From contig NZ_MAUD01000019.1 of the NCBI RefSeq assembly GCF_001700515.1, positions 1 to 32,915 of the forward strand: DNA of 32,915 nt, in the 5' to 3' direction. A program made the position numbers and the translations under genes. Origin of the DNA: Streptomyces lushanensis. GTDB lineage: Bacteria; Actinomycetota; Actinomycetes; Streptomycetales; Streptomycetaceae. The notes below the pieces were generated by a model. It was not told the DNA's origin. It saw nothing but the letters and a program-made list of their open reading frames with translations, and did no database searches. Positions 15,290-23,325 of the stretch are shown piece by piece; within the stretch, counting starts at the first letter, position 1, and each line of letters begins with the position of its first letter.

Positions 15290-16153
15290 ATGAGCGATGC
15301 GGCCGAAGGAGGCATCGCCCGCGCCGGTTCGCGCGACACCGTCGCGGACGGTACCGGTACACCGCCCGAGACGGAATCCGCCGACAGCGGACGCGCCCGG
15401 ACGACGGTCCTGCCGGACGACGGCACGGCCGGCGGCGCCGTACGACCCGAGAAGTCCCGCAACCCGTACCGCTCGATGCCGGACGCGGAGCGCTCCGCCC
15501 TGTGGCGGCAGCGGCTCCACGAGGCCGAGGCCGGTCTCACCGGGCTGCTCGCCTCGCTCGGCGACGAGGTCCATCTGACCGACTGGTTCGCCCTCCAGGC
15601 CGAGCTGTTCGCCGATCTGCCGGATCCGCGCACCGCTCCGGCCGCCGAATGGCAGCGGGTCTTCTTCCGGGACCAAGCACTGATGGAACGTTTCCTCGTG
15701 GCCCGTTACGGCGAGGCGATACTCGCCGACTGGGCACGCGCCAACGCCGGGGTGCACCGCCAGGTGGAACCCGACCACGGCCGGGGCGCCGGCGATCCCG
15801 TCCACCGGATCGCCCGTCAGGCCGAACTCTACGGTTCCGACTACGAGTTCGACGACGAGTTCGAGGACGACGACACCGCGCCGGCGGGCCTCACGCACGC
15901 CGCGCTCACCATCACCCACTGCGCCATCTGGGACTACCGCGAGCAGGCCCGCCGCAACGGCGTACGGCTCACCCTCGCCTCGCCCTGCACGTACTGCACC
16001 GAGGCCCTGAGCGCCAATATCCGCGCCAAGGGCTATGTGCCCGCGCACCAGTTGCGCACCGGCCCCACCGGGCACGGCTGCCGCTGGGAGGCCACCGCGC
16101 CTCCCGTCCCGGGCGCCGCGCCCTCCCCCACCGACGAACTCCAGGAGCCCTGA
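15290..16153 (+). CDS. Cys-motif protein resembling aminothiazoline-carboxylate hydrolases (287 aa)
   Basis: The start at 15290 is supported by AAGGAG 5 nt upstream. The first ~60 residues are low complexity and probably disordered. A helical section follows (about 65-150), then an acidic patch DDEFEDDD. A conserved-looking C-terminal half contains ITHCAIWDYREQARRNGVRL, SPCTYCTEALSANIRAKGY and TGHGCRWEA. The spaced Cys residues (ITHC, CTYC, GHGC) and the helical N-terminal part resemble the L-2-amino-thiazoline-4-carboxylate hydrolase family. I could not confirm this, and a zinc or thiol site is the safer statement. Its TGA overlaps the ATG of the amidotransferase by one base, so both act in the same pathway. 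The true function is unknown. Confidence 0.6.
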   Translation: MSDAAEGGIARAGSRDTVADGTGTPPETESADSGRARTTVLPDDGTAGGAVRPEKSRNPYRSMPDAERSALWRQRLHEAEAGLTGLLASLGDEVHLTDWFALQAELFADLPDPRTAPAAEWQRVFFRDQALMERFLVARYGEAILADWARANAGVHRQVEPDHGRGAGDPVHRIARQAELYGSDYEFDDEFEDDDTAPAGLTHAALTITHCAIWDYREQARRNGVRLTLASPCTYCTEALSANIRAKGYVPAHQLRTGPTGHGCRWEATAPPVPGAAPSPTDELQEP

Positions 16154-17988
16154 TGTGCGGAGTCACCGGCTGGATCGACTGGGAAACCGATCTCCGGAAC
16201 GAGGAGGCGACGCTCCGGGCCATGACCGCGACGCTCGCCTGCCGCGGTCCGGACGACTCCGGCGTCCTGCTCTCCCGGCACGCCGCCCTCGGCCACCGCA
16301 GACTCGCCGTCATCGCTCCCGACGACGGCGCCCAGCCCATGGGCACCGTCACCGGTGACGGGCCGCGCACGGTGCTGACCTACAACGGCGAGCTGTACAA
16401 CTACCCGGAGCTGCGCGAGGAGCTGCGCTCGCTCGGCCACGAGTTCCGTACCCGCTCCGACACGGAGGTCGTCCTCCGTGCCCATCTCCAGTGGGGCGCC
16501 GACGCGCCCCGCCGCTTCAACGGGATCTTCGCGTACGCGCTGTGGGACGACCGCGCGCGGGAACTCCTGCTGGTGCGCGACCACTTGGGCGTCAAACCGC
16601 TGTACTGGCATCCGCACGCCTCCGGGGTGCTCTTCGGCTCCGAGCCCAAGGCCGTACTCGCCCATCCCCTCTTCCACGCCGAACTCGACGCCGAGGGCGT
16701 GGCCGAACTGTTCGCCCTGCCCGCCGCGCCGACCGCGGGCCACGGCGTCTTCCGCGGGCTGCACGAGGTGCTCCCCGGCCAGACCGTCACCGTACGGCGC
16801 GGCGGGACCCGGACCGCCCTCTACTGGCGGCCCACCGCCCGTGCCCACCCCGACGATCCCGCGACCACCCGCGAGAGGGTGCGGGCGCTGCTCGCCGACA
16901 CCGTCGAACGCCAGCTCCTCAGCGATGTCCCGCTCTGCACACTGCTCTCCGGCGGTGTCGACTCCAGCGCCGTCACCGCCCTCGCGGCGGCGGCGCGGGA
17001 GCGCGCGGGCCACTCCAAGGTGACCAGCTTCTCGGTGGACTTCCCCGGCAGCGCCGACCGCGCGCCCGACGCCTGGCGCACCGGCGCGGACGCGCCCTTC
17101 GTCCGGGCCGCCGCCGAGCACATCGGCACCCTCCACACCTCCGTGCTCATCCCGGACGACGACCTGCTGGAGGCCCGTGACGCGGTGCTGCGCGCCCGGG
17201 ACCGGCCCGGCTGGGGCGAGATGGACGCGTCGCTGCACCTCCTCTTCCGCGAGGTGCGCAGACGTTCCACGGTGGCCCTGTCCGGGGAGGCCGCCGACGA
17301 GATCTTCGGCGGCTACCCCTACTTCCACGATCCCGCGGCGCTCGCCGCGGACACCTTCCCTTGGCTGCACGGCCGCACCACTCCGGCCGCGCTGCTGCGT
17401 CCCGAGGTGGCCGCCGAGGTCAGGCCCGGGGAGTACACCGCCGAGCAGTACCGCCGCTCGCTGGCCGGCGTACCGCGGCTGGAGGGCGAGGAGGGCGCCG
17501 ACCGCCGTATCCGCGAGATCTTCCATCTCGCGCTCACCCGCTGGCTGCCGCCGCTCCTGGAACGGGTGGACCGGGTCAGCATGTCCGTCGGTCTGGAGGT
17601 CCGGGTGCCGTTCTGCGACCACCGGCTGGTGGAGTACGTGGCGAACGTGCCCTGGGCGGTCAAGACGCCCGGCGGCCGGTCCAAGGGCCTGCTGCGCGAC
17701 GCCGTACGCGATCTGCTGCCCCCGCAGGTCGCCGACCGGCCCAAGAGCGGCTACCCCTCCACGCCCGCCGTGCGCTACACGGAGGTGCTCACGGCCCGCG
17801 CGCACGAACTGCTCGCCGACTCCCAGGCGCCGGTGTTCGACCTGGTCGACCGGGAGACCGTACGCCGCGCGCTCGCCGAGGGCCGTCCGCTGCCCAGCCC
17901 GCGCACCGCGCCCAACCCGGTCGGCGGGCTCGACCATCTCGTGCAGGTCGACGAGTGGCTGCGCGCGTACCGGGTGAGGCTGCGGTGA
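16153..17988 (+). CDS. asnB: Glutamine-dependent asparagine synthetase-like amidotransferase (611 aa)
   Basis: AsnB-type enzyme: an N-terminal class II glutamine amidotransferase releases ammonia, and a C-terminal ATP-pyrophosphatase activates a carboxylate as acyl-AMP for amide formation. Cys2 follows Met in MCGVTGW, with RGPDDSG, LGHRRLAVI and TYNGELYNYPELREEL as substrate-binding motifs. The PPi loop is SGGVDSS at residues 266-272. LSGEAADEIFGGYPYF and RVDRVSMSVGLEVRVPF complete the synthetase. All catalytic landmarks are present and the length is normal. In this operon it more likely makes a carboxamide (or another C-N bond) on a pathway intermediate than housekeeping asparagine; that is inferred from context. 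The next gene's GTG overlaps its stop by 4 bp. Confidence 0.93.
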   Translation: MCGVTGWIDWETDLRNEEATLRAMTATLACRGPDDSGVLLSRHAALGHRRLAVIAPDDGAQPMGTVTGDGPRTVLTYNGELYNYPELREELRSLGHEFRTRSDTEVVLRAHLQWGADAPRRFNGIFAYALWDDRARELLLVRDHLGVKPLYWHPHASGVLFGSEPKAVLAHPLFHAELDAEGVAELFALPAAPTAGHGVFRGLHEVLPGQTVTVRRGGTRTALYWRPTARAHPDDPATTRERVRALLADTVERQLLSDVPLCTLLSGGVDSSAVTALAAAARERAGHSKVTSFSVDFPGSADRAPDAWRTGADAPFVRAAAEHIGTLHTSVLIPDDDLLEARDAVLRARDRPGWGEMDASLHLLFREVRRRSTVALSGEAADEIFGGYPYFHDPAALAADTFPWLHGRTTPAALLRPEVAAEVRPGEYTAEQYRRSLAGVPRLEGEEGADRRIREIFHLALTRWLPPLLERVDRVSMSVGLEVRVPFCDHRLVEYVANVPWAVKTPGGRSKGLLRDAVRDLLPPQVADRPKSGYPSTPAVRYTEVLTARAHELLADSQAPVFDLVDRETVRRALAEGRPLPSPRTAPNPVGGLDHLVQVDEWLRAYRVRLR

Positions 17989-18521
17989 GCGCGGCCCGCC
18001 GGCCCGTCCGCGGCGCCGAGGCGGAGGCGTACCGAGGTGCCGCGCGGCGCTGGACCACCGGTGTCGCCGTGCTCACCGCGCGCTCCGGCGAGGACGTCTT
18101 CGCCAAGACGGTCTCCTCGCTGTGCACCCTCTCCCTGGAGCCGCTGCTGATCAGTGTGGCGGTCGACGCCCGCAGTCCGCTGGCGGCGGCGGTACGCGCC
18201 AGCGCCCGGTACGCCGTGTCCGTACTGGGCGCGGCCCAGGAGCCGCTCGCCCGGCGGTTCGCCTCTCCCGGGGCCGGTCACGCCCTCGGCTTCTTCACCC
18301 ACGCCCCGATGCGCGAGGACACCGGAGCGCCCGTCCTGGAGGACAGCCTCGCCTGGTTCGACTGCCGGCTGCACAGCGTCCTGCCGGGCGGCGACCACGC
18401 CGTTCTCGTCGGCCGGGTGGTCGAGGCGGACGTCGGTCAGGGCGAGCCGCTGCTGTACCACGACGGCCGCTACCGCACTCTCCACCACCAACCGATGACG
18501 TCGACAGGAGCCCGCGCATGA
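17985..18521 (+). CDS. Flavin reductase, HpaC-like partner of the monooxygenase (178 aa)
   Basis: Small flavin reductase-domain protein that supplies reduced flavin from NAD(P)H to a monooxygenase. Typical motifs are RRWTTGVAVLTAR near the N-terminus and KTVSSLCTLSLEPLLISVAV (the flavin-binding region), followed by ARYAVSVLGAAQEPLARRF. The C-terminal part has DHAVLVGRVVEADVGQGEPL and LLYHDGRYRTL. GTG at 17985 overlaps the amidotransferase stop (GTGA), and its own stop overlaps the ATG of the HpaB-like gene. This is a two-component system in textbook order. Confidence 0.92.
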   Translation: MSAARRPVRGAEAEAYRGAARRWTTGVAVLTARSGEDVFAKTVSSLCTLSLEPLLISVAVDARSPLAAAVRASARYAVSVLGAAQEPLARRFASPGAGHALGFFTHAPMREDTGAPVLEDSLAWFDCRLHSVLPGGDHAVLVGRVVEADVGQGEPLLYHDGRYRTLHHQPMTSTGARA

Positions 18522-20020
18522 CCCGACTGGACACCTCGGCACCGGGGAAGGGGCCGGGGAGGGGCCTGCTCACCGGCGACCGCTACCGGGCCGAGCTGAA
18601 CGACGGCCGCGAACTGTACCTGGACGGCGCGCGTGTCACCGACACCGCGGCGCACCCGGCCTTCCGGCCCGCCGTCGACGAGCTGGCCCGGCTGCTCGAC
18701 CTCCAGCACGATCCCGCCCATCACGAGCTGCTCACCTGGAAGGACCCGGACACCGGAGCGCGGCTGGCCCGTGGCTACCAGCCGCCGCGCACCCTGGAGG
18801 AGCTGCGCGTACAGCGGCGCAGCGCCGAGTTCTGGCACGCCGAGTCCCTCGGCCAGCACGGCCGTTCGCCCGCCTTCATGGCGTCCATCGCCGTCGGTGT
18901 GCACGACTTCCGCCATCAGCTGGAGCGGGCGCGTCCGGGCTTCGGCGCCAACGCCGAGGCGTGGTACCGCCATTGCGCGGCCAACGACCTGGTGCTCTCG
19001 CACGCCCTCGGCGACCCCCAGATCGACCGCTCCACCGATCCGGTCGACGATCCCGATCTCGCCCTGCGGGTGCTGGAGGAGAACGACCGCGGCATCGTCG
19101 TACGCGGCGCCAAGCAGCTCACCACGCTCGCGCCCCTCGCCCATGAGGTGCTCGTCTATCTCTCGGCGTCCTTCACCCAGCGCCGCGGCGAGCAGTTCGT
19201 GGTCTGGTTCGCGCTGCCGCTCAACACTCCCGGTCTGGTGACGCTGTGCCGCGAGCCGCTCGGCAGCAGTCCCTGGGGCCATGCCCATCCGCTGGGCGCG
19301 CGCTTCGACGAGCAGGACGCCATGCTGTTCTTCGACGACGTGACGGTGCCCTGGGACCGGGTGTTCCTGCTGCGCGACGGTGAGCTGGCCCGGCGCGGAC
19401 TGGGCCGGATCAACGCCTGGAGCGCGTACATCGGCCATGTCCGCTACCGGGAGCGGCTGCGGACGCTGCTGGCCACGGCCACCCTTGTCGCCGAGAGCAT
19501 CGGTGTGGACGGCTTCCGCAACATCCAGGAGGACCTCGGCCGGCTGGCCGGCTACGCCGAACTGACCGAACTCTTCCTGGACGCCGCCGAGGCCAGGGCC
19601 ACCGTCACCGACAGCGGTCTGCTGGCCCCGGGCGACACCGCCGCCAGCCGTGTCTGGTCCGCGGAGGTCGCCGAGAGCGCCGTCGCCATCGTGCGCGGGA
19701 TCGGCGCCTCGGGGCTGCTGATGCAGCCCACCGAGAACGATCTCGCACATCCCCGGCTGCGCCCGCATCTCGACCGGTACATGCGCGGACGGGGCATCGA
19801 CGCCGAGCGCAAGTCCCGGCTGTTCCGGCTCGCCTGGGAACTCACCGGCGACGCCTTCGGACAGCGCCAGCATCTGTACGAGTACGTCCACCGCGGCGAT
19901 CTGGCCCGCAACCGCATCAACCTCTACAAGCGGTACGACCAGAGCGCCGTCCGGGAACGGCTCCAACGGCTCATCGACGTACCCGCCCCGCCCGCCGCTC
20001 CTCAGGAGGTCAGTCCGTGA
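18518..20020 (+). CDS. HpaB-family flavin-dependent monooxygenase (500 aa)
   Basis: Oxygenase component related to 4-hydroxyphenylacetate 3-monooxygenase. These enzymes hydroxylate phenols with reduced flavin and oxygen, and relatives oxidise amines. The family pattern is clear: LLTGDRYRAELNDGRELYLD at the start, then RTLEELRVQRRSAEFWHAES, GRSPAFMASIAVGVHDF, GIVVRGAKQLTTLAPLAHEV and FALPLNTPGLVTLCREPLGS. FDDVTVPWDRVFLLRD and a helical C-terminal bundle follow. Near-normal length (HpaB about 520). The flavin reductase is encoded directly upstream with a 4-bp overlap. Substrate unknown; with the amidotransferase and methyltransferase it suggests hydroxylation then O- or N-methylation of an aromatic acid/amide. 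Confidence 0.93.
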   Translation: MTRLDTSAPGKGPGRGLLTGDRYRAELNDGRELYLDGARVTDTAAHPAFRPAVDELARLLDLQHDPAHHELLTWKDPDTGARLARGYQPPRTLEELRVQRRSAEFWHAESLGQHGRSPAFMASIAVGVHDFRHQLERARPGFGANAEAWYRHCAANDLVLSHALGDPQIDRSTDPVDDPDLALRVLEENDRGIVVRGAKQLTTLAPLAHEVLVYLSASFTQRRGEQFVVWFALPLNTPGLVTLCREPLGSSPWGHAHPLGARFDEQDAMLFFDDVTVPWDRVFLLRDGELARRGLGRINAWSAYIGHVRYRERLRTLLATATLVAESIGVDGFRNIQEDLGRLAGYAELTELFLDAAEARATVTDSGLLAPGDTAASRVWSAEVAESAVAIVRGIGASGLLMQPTENDLAHPRLRPHLDRYMRGRGIDAERKSRLFRLAWELTGDAFGQRQHLYEYVHRGDLARNRINLYKRYDQSAVRERLQRLIDVPAPPAAPQEVSP

Positions 20021-20871
20021 CCGCGTCCGCCACCGAGATCCAGGCCCGTACGCTCGCCGGCTACGCGCACGCCAGCGCGCTGCGGCAGATCCACGACCGC
20101 GACTGGGTGCTCGACCGGGTGACCGGCGAGCCCGAGGTGCTGCTCGATCTCGGCAGCGGCATCGGCCAGTTGCTGCACGAGGCACTTGAGCGGCACCCGT
20201 CCCTGCGGCTGGCCGTCGGCCTGGAGCGCTCCGAGCACCGGATCGCCGAGGCCGCCGAGCTGCTGAGCGCCCGGGGCGACCGGGTCCGGCTGCACCGGGC
20301 CGATCTGACGGCGCCGCCCGAACTGCCGGAACTGCCCGACGGCGCCGACGTGGTGACCATGACGTCGGTGCTGCACTGGCTCTATCCGGACGAGGAGCGG
20401 ACGCTCGACTGGATCAGCCGTCAACTCGCCCCGGACGGGGTCTTCCTGCTGACGACCTACCATCCGGACCGGGACGCGCACGGGCTGGGCGGCGAGGACG
20501 ACCTCGTCCGTGACGCGCTGGTGGCCCTCGGCACCGAACGGAGCGCGGTGCCCTCGGTGTTCTCCGACGGCGGCGTCCTGCCCATCGCGACCAGGACCCG
20601 TACGGAGAGCGAACTGGGCGCGCTGCTGGAGCGGTTCTTCCACGTCGACTCCTCCCTGGAGCGCGACGCGGTGGTCACCGTCGAGAGCGGGAGCCAGTAC
20701 GAGCACTTCCACGCGGCGACCTTCGGCGACTACTACGCCCGGCTCCTCGAACCGGCCGGGCGCGCGGCCTTCTTCACCGCGGTCGGCGAGAGCGCCTGGC
20801 GGCGCCAGCGCGAGCGGGGCCGGGTCAGCGAGATGCCCGTACGGCTCTGGCGGCTCACCCCGCGCCGGTGA
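20017..20871 (+). CDS. SAM-dependent class I methyltransferase (284 aa)
   Basis: Rossmann-fold methyltransferase. Motif I is VLLDLGSGIGQLL (about residues 40-52), with the acidic residue of strand 2 in GLERSEHRI and the motif IV-like region DVVTMTSVLHWLYPDEERTL. A post-motif DGVFLLTTYHPDRDAHG follows. It resembles small-molecule O- or N-methyltransferases; no substrate-specific feature is recognised. GTG at 20017 overlaps the monooxygenase stop by 4 bp, making it the last gene of the five-gene operon. Confidence 0.92.
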   Translation: MTASATEIQARTLAGYAHASALRQIHDRDWVLDRVTGEPEVLLDLGSGIGQLLHEALERHPSLRLAVGLERSEHRIAEAAELLSARGDRVRLHRADLTAPPELPELPDGADVVTMTSVLHWLYPDEERTLDWISRQLAPDGVFLLTTYHPDRDAHGLGGEDDLVRDALVALGTERSAVPSVFSDGGVLPIATRTRTESELGALLERFFHVDSSLERDAVVTVESGSQYEHFHAATFGDYYARLLEPAGRAAFFTAVGESAWRRQRERGRVSEMPVRLWRLTPRR

Positions 20872-20951
20872 GCGTCCGACTACGCTGAGAGGGCGGGCAC
20901 CCGGACCCGGCGGGCCCGCCGACACCCGTCCTGTCCGGCCGAGGAGCCACG

Positions 20952-21833
20952 ATGTCAACTCCCCTCCCCAGCGCGAAACTCGGCGCGTTCCTCCGAGCCC
21001 ACCGAGAGCTGCTCAAGCCCGCCGACGTCGGGCTGGTGGCCACCGCGCGCCGGCGCACCCCCGGGCTGCGCCGGGAGGAGGTGGCCTCGCTCTCGGGCGT
21101 GGGACTGGCCTGGTACACCTGGCTGGAGCAGGGCCGGGTGACCGCTTCCCGGCAGGTGCTGGGCGCGGTCACCCGGGCGCTGCGGCTCGACGCGGCCGGG
21201 CAGCGGCACGCGATGCGGCTGGCCGGCTACCACGATCCCGCGCTCCCGGCGGAGGAGGACGGCGGCGGCGGTGGACTGGCCGCCGCCGTCCAGCCGGTGC
21301 TGGACTCCTGGACCGCCAGTCCGGCCGTCCTGCTGGACCGGTACTTCGATCTGCTGGGCTGGAACACCGCGTGGGGAGCCCTGTGGGGCAGCCCGGACAC
21401 CGTTCCCGAGGACCGCCGCAATCTGATGTGGCTGATGGTGGCCGACCAGCGGCTGCGGACGGTGCTGCGGGACTGGGAGCCGCTGGCCATGAACGTGTTC
21501 CAGCACTTCCGCGCGCAGGCGGGCCCGGCGCTGGAGGATCCCCGTACCGACGAGGTCTACCGGCGTCTGGACGAGGACGCGCCGGAGCTCCGCCACTGGT
21601 GGGGATGCCACTCGGTGGCGGAGCTGACGGCCCGTACGGTCGTCGTGGAGCCGGCCGGGATCGGCAGGACCGAGCTGTCGCTCTCGTCCTTCCACCCGGT
21701 GGACGACCCGAGCGCGCTGGTGCTGCTCTTCACACCGGTGTCCGCCACGGACCGCGCCCGGATGGGAGCCCTCACCGAGCGGCCTCTGCGGTCCGTCGAT
21801 CCGGGCGCGGGCGCGGGACGTCAGGCCGGCTGA
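20952..21833 (+). CDS. XRE/MmyB-family transcriptional regulator (293 aa)
   Basis: Same family as the regulator near 5 kb, but clearly a different protein. The HTH region has RRRTPGLRREEVASLSGVGL followed by AWYTWLEQGR. The MmyB-type domain runs from about 105, with FDLLGWNTAWGALWG, RNLMWLMVADQRLR, RHWWGCHSVAEL and LSLSSFHPVDDPSALVLLF. GAGGAG (20941-20946) precedes the ATG. The gene starts 80 bp after the methyltransferase and converges on the MFS exporter gene, overlapping it by 13 bp. It is the nearest candidate regulator for either neighbour. Confidence 0.92.
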   Translation: MSTPLPSAKLGAFLRAHRELLKPADVGLVATARRRTPGLRREEVASLSGVGLAWYTWLEQGRVTASRQVLGAVTRALRLDAAGQRHAMRLAGYHDPALPAEEDGGGGGLAAAVQPVLDSWTASPAVLLDRYFDLLGWNTAWGALWGSPDTVPEDRRNLMWLMVADQRLRTVLRDWEPLAMNVFQHFRAQAGPALEDPRTDEVYRRLDEDAPELRHWWGCHSVAELTARTVVVEPAGIGRTELSLSSFHPVDDPSALVLLFTPVSATDRARMGALTERPLRSVDPGAGAGRQAG

Positions 21834-23059
21834 TCCTGCCGTACGGCCTTCTTCGGGCCCGCGCCGACCGTGAGCGCGCCCAGCGCCGCGAGGACCGCCA
21901 GACCGGTACCGATGACCAGGGTGCCGGTGGTGACCTCGGCGAAGGATCCCACCGCCCAGGCGCCGATGCCGGTGCCCGCGTACATGGTCGAGGTCAGCCA
22001 GGCGCTGGAGGTCGCGCGCAGCTCCGGATCGACGGTGCCCGCCAGCGTCTGCTGGTCGGTGACGAAGCCGCCGCTGGCCACGAACCACACGACCACGCCG
22101 GCGAGCGCGAGCACCGGTCCCGGGCCCCAGGCCGACAGGGTGATGCCCGCCGCCATCACGACTCCCCACACGGGCAGCAGCGGCACCTGGTTGCCTCCGG
22201 CCGCGCGGGCCCGGTCGCCCAGCCGGCCGCCGAGCAGGGAGCCGGCCACACTGCCCGCGCCGACCAGGATGCCGACGAGTCCGAGTTCCGAGACGGACAG
22301 GTCGAAGCGGTCGACGAGCAGGGCGCCCAGGAAGGTGTAGGCACCGAGATTGGCCGCGTGGAAGACCGTGTTGACGGTGAGCGCCTTGCGCAGCGTCGGA
22401 TCGCTCCATCCGGCGAGCACGGCCCTGACCGCGCCGACCTGGGCCGGCCGGCCGGTGCTCGCGGGGAGCTGGCGCAGCAGCAGAGGCAGCGCGAGGGCGG
22501 TGGCCACGGCCATGGCGAGGAACGCGGAGCGCCAGCCGGCCCGGCCGGCGAGCACCGCGCCGAGCGGTACGCCGATCACCTGGCCGCAGGAGAAGAGCGC
22601 CATGCCGAGGCCGAGGGCCCGGCCACGCACCCGGTCGGGCGCGGTCTCGGCGATATGGGCCCAGATCGCGGGGCCCGCGGCGGCGGCGGCGAGACCGGCG
22701 ACGGCGCGCGAGACGACCAGCAGCGCCAGTCCGGTGGAGAGCGCGGCGATGGCGTTGGACACGAGGAAGAGCGCGGCACCGGCCAACAGGGTCCGCCGCC
22801 GTCCGAACCGGTCGCTGAGCAGACCGAGGAACGGCGCGCAGATCGCGTACACGAGGACGTACGCGGTCACACTGGAGGCCGCGGCGGCCTCGCTGACGTC
22901 GATGTCCTCCGCGATGGTCGGCAGGAGCGGAGAGACCAGGAAGGTCTCCGTGCCGAAGAGGAAGAGCAGGGCGAAGACGCCGGCGTACCGCAGTCGGTCG
23001 AAGGTCTCGGATGCGGTGTCGGGGGCGTGCGCGTCCGGGGGACCGCTCAAGGGGATCAC
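21821..23059 (-). CDS. MFS drug/metabolite exporter, DHA1-type (412 aa)
   Basis: Twelve-helix major facilitator. The conserved loop between helices 2 and 3 is LSDRFGRRRTLLAGAALFLV, and helix 5 carries the antiporter-type motif MALFSCGQVIGVPLGAVLAG. The N-terminus contains FLFGTETFLVSPLLPTIAED, typical of proton-driven drug exporters such as the chloramphenicol-efflux branch. The start is taken as GTG at 23059; an AAAGG lies very close upstream, and an in-frame TTG at 23050 is the alternative. The 3' end overlaps the convergent XRE gene by 13 bp. It could export the product of the five-gene operon or of the ATP-grasp ligase next to it; this is inference from position. Confidence 0.93.
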   Translation of the reverse strand: MIPLSGPPDAHAPDTASETFDRLRYAGVFALLFLFGTETFLVSPLLPTIAEDIDVSEAAAASSVTAYVLVYAICAPFLGLLSDRFGRRRTLLAGAALFLVSNAIAALSTGLALLVVSRAVAGLAAAAAGPAIWAHIAETAPDRVRGRALGLGMALFSCGQVIGVPLGAVLAGRAGWRSAFLAMAVATALALPLLLRQLPASTGRPAQVGAVRAVLAGWSDPTLRKALTVNTVFHAANLGAYTFLGALLVDRFDLSVSELGLVGILVGAGSVAGSLLGGRLGDRARAAGGNQVPLLPVWGVVMAAGITLSAWGPGPVLALAGVVVWFVASGGFVTDQQTLAGTVDPELRATSSAWLTSTMYAGTGIGAWAVGSFAEVTTGTLVIGTGLAVLAALGALTVGAGPKKAVRQDQPA

Positions 23060-23200
23060 TGCCTTTCGGGCGTCGTGGGGAGTCCCGGCGGCGACGGGGG
23101 CCGTACGGGAGAAGCCACGTGCGGCTCCGGCGGCGGCAGGGACCGTCCGGCCCCGCCATGCTGCTCGGGACGCGCGGACGCAACCAGGCAGGCGTTCATC

Positions 23201-23219
23201 CTGTGACCCCAGGTCACAG
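23201..23219. promoter_or_regulatory. Perfect 19-bp operator-like palindrome upstream of the MFS gene
   Basis: CTGTGACC (23201-23208), CCA, GGTCACAG (23212-23219) form a perfect inverted repeat with a 3-bp centre, about 140 bp before the exporter's start. A further half-site-like GTGAC lies immediately adjacent (23219-23224 on the minus strand). Size and symmetry suit a dimeric repressor such as TetR, MarR or GntR type, none of which is encoded in the window. Confidence 0.6.
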
Positions 23220-23325
23220 TCACCCCAGGAGAGGGCGTGATCGGTCCGGTGGAGCTGAGGGCGGTGGAGGGCGGTGCCCCCCACCGTTCTTCTCATGTCC
23301 CGGCGACCGGCCGGGAACTCAGCTT

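Noticed and set aside
16153-17988. A beta-lactam synthetase or lasso peptide cyclase
   Set aside because: Cys2 and all glutamine amidotransferase motifs are intact, unlike beta-lactam synthetases, and no lasso precursor or protease lies nearby.
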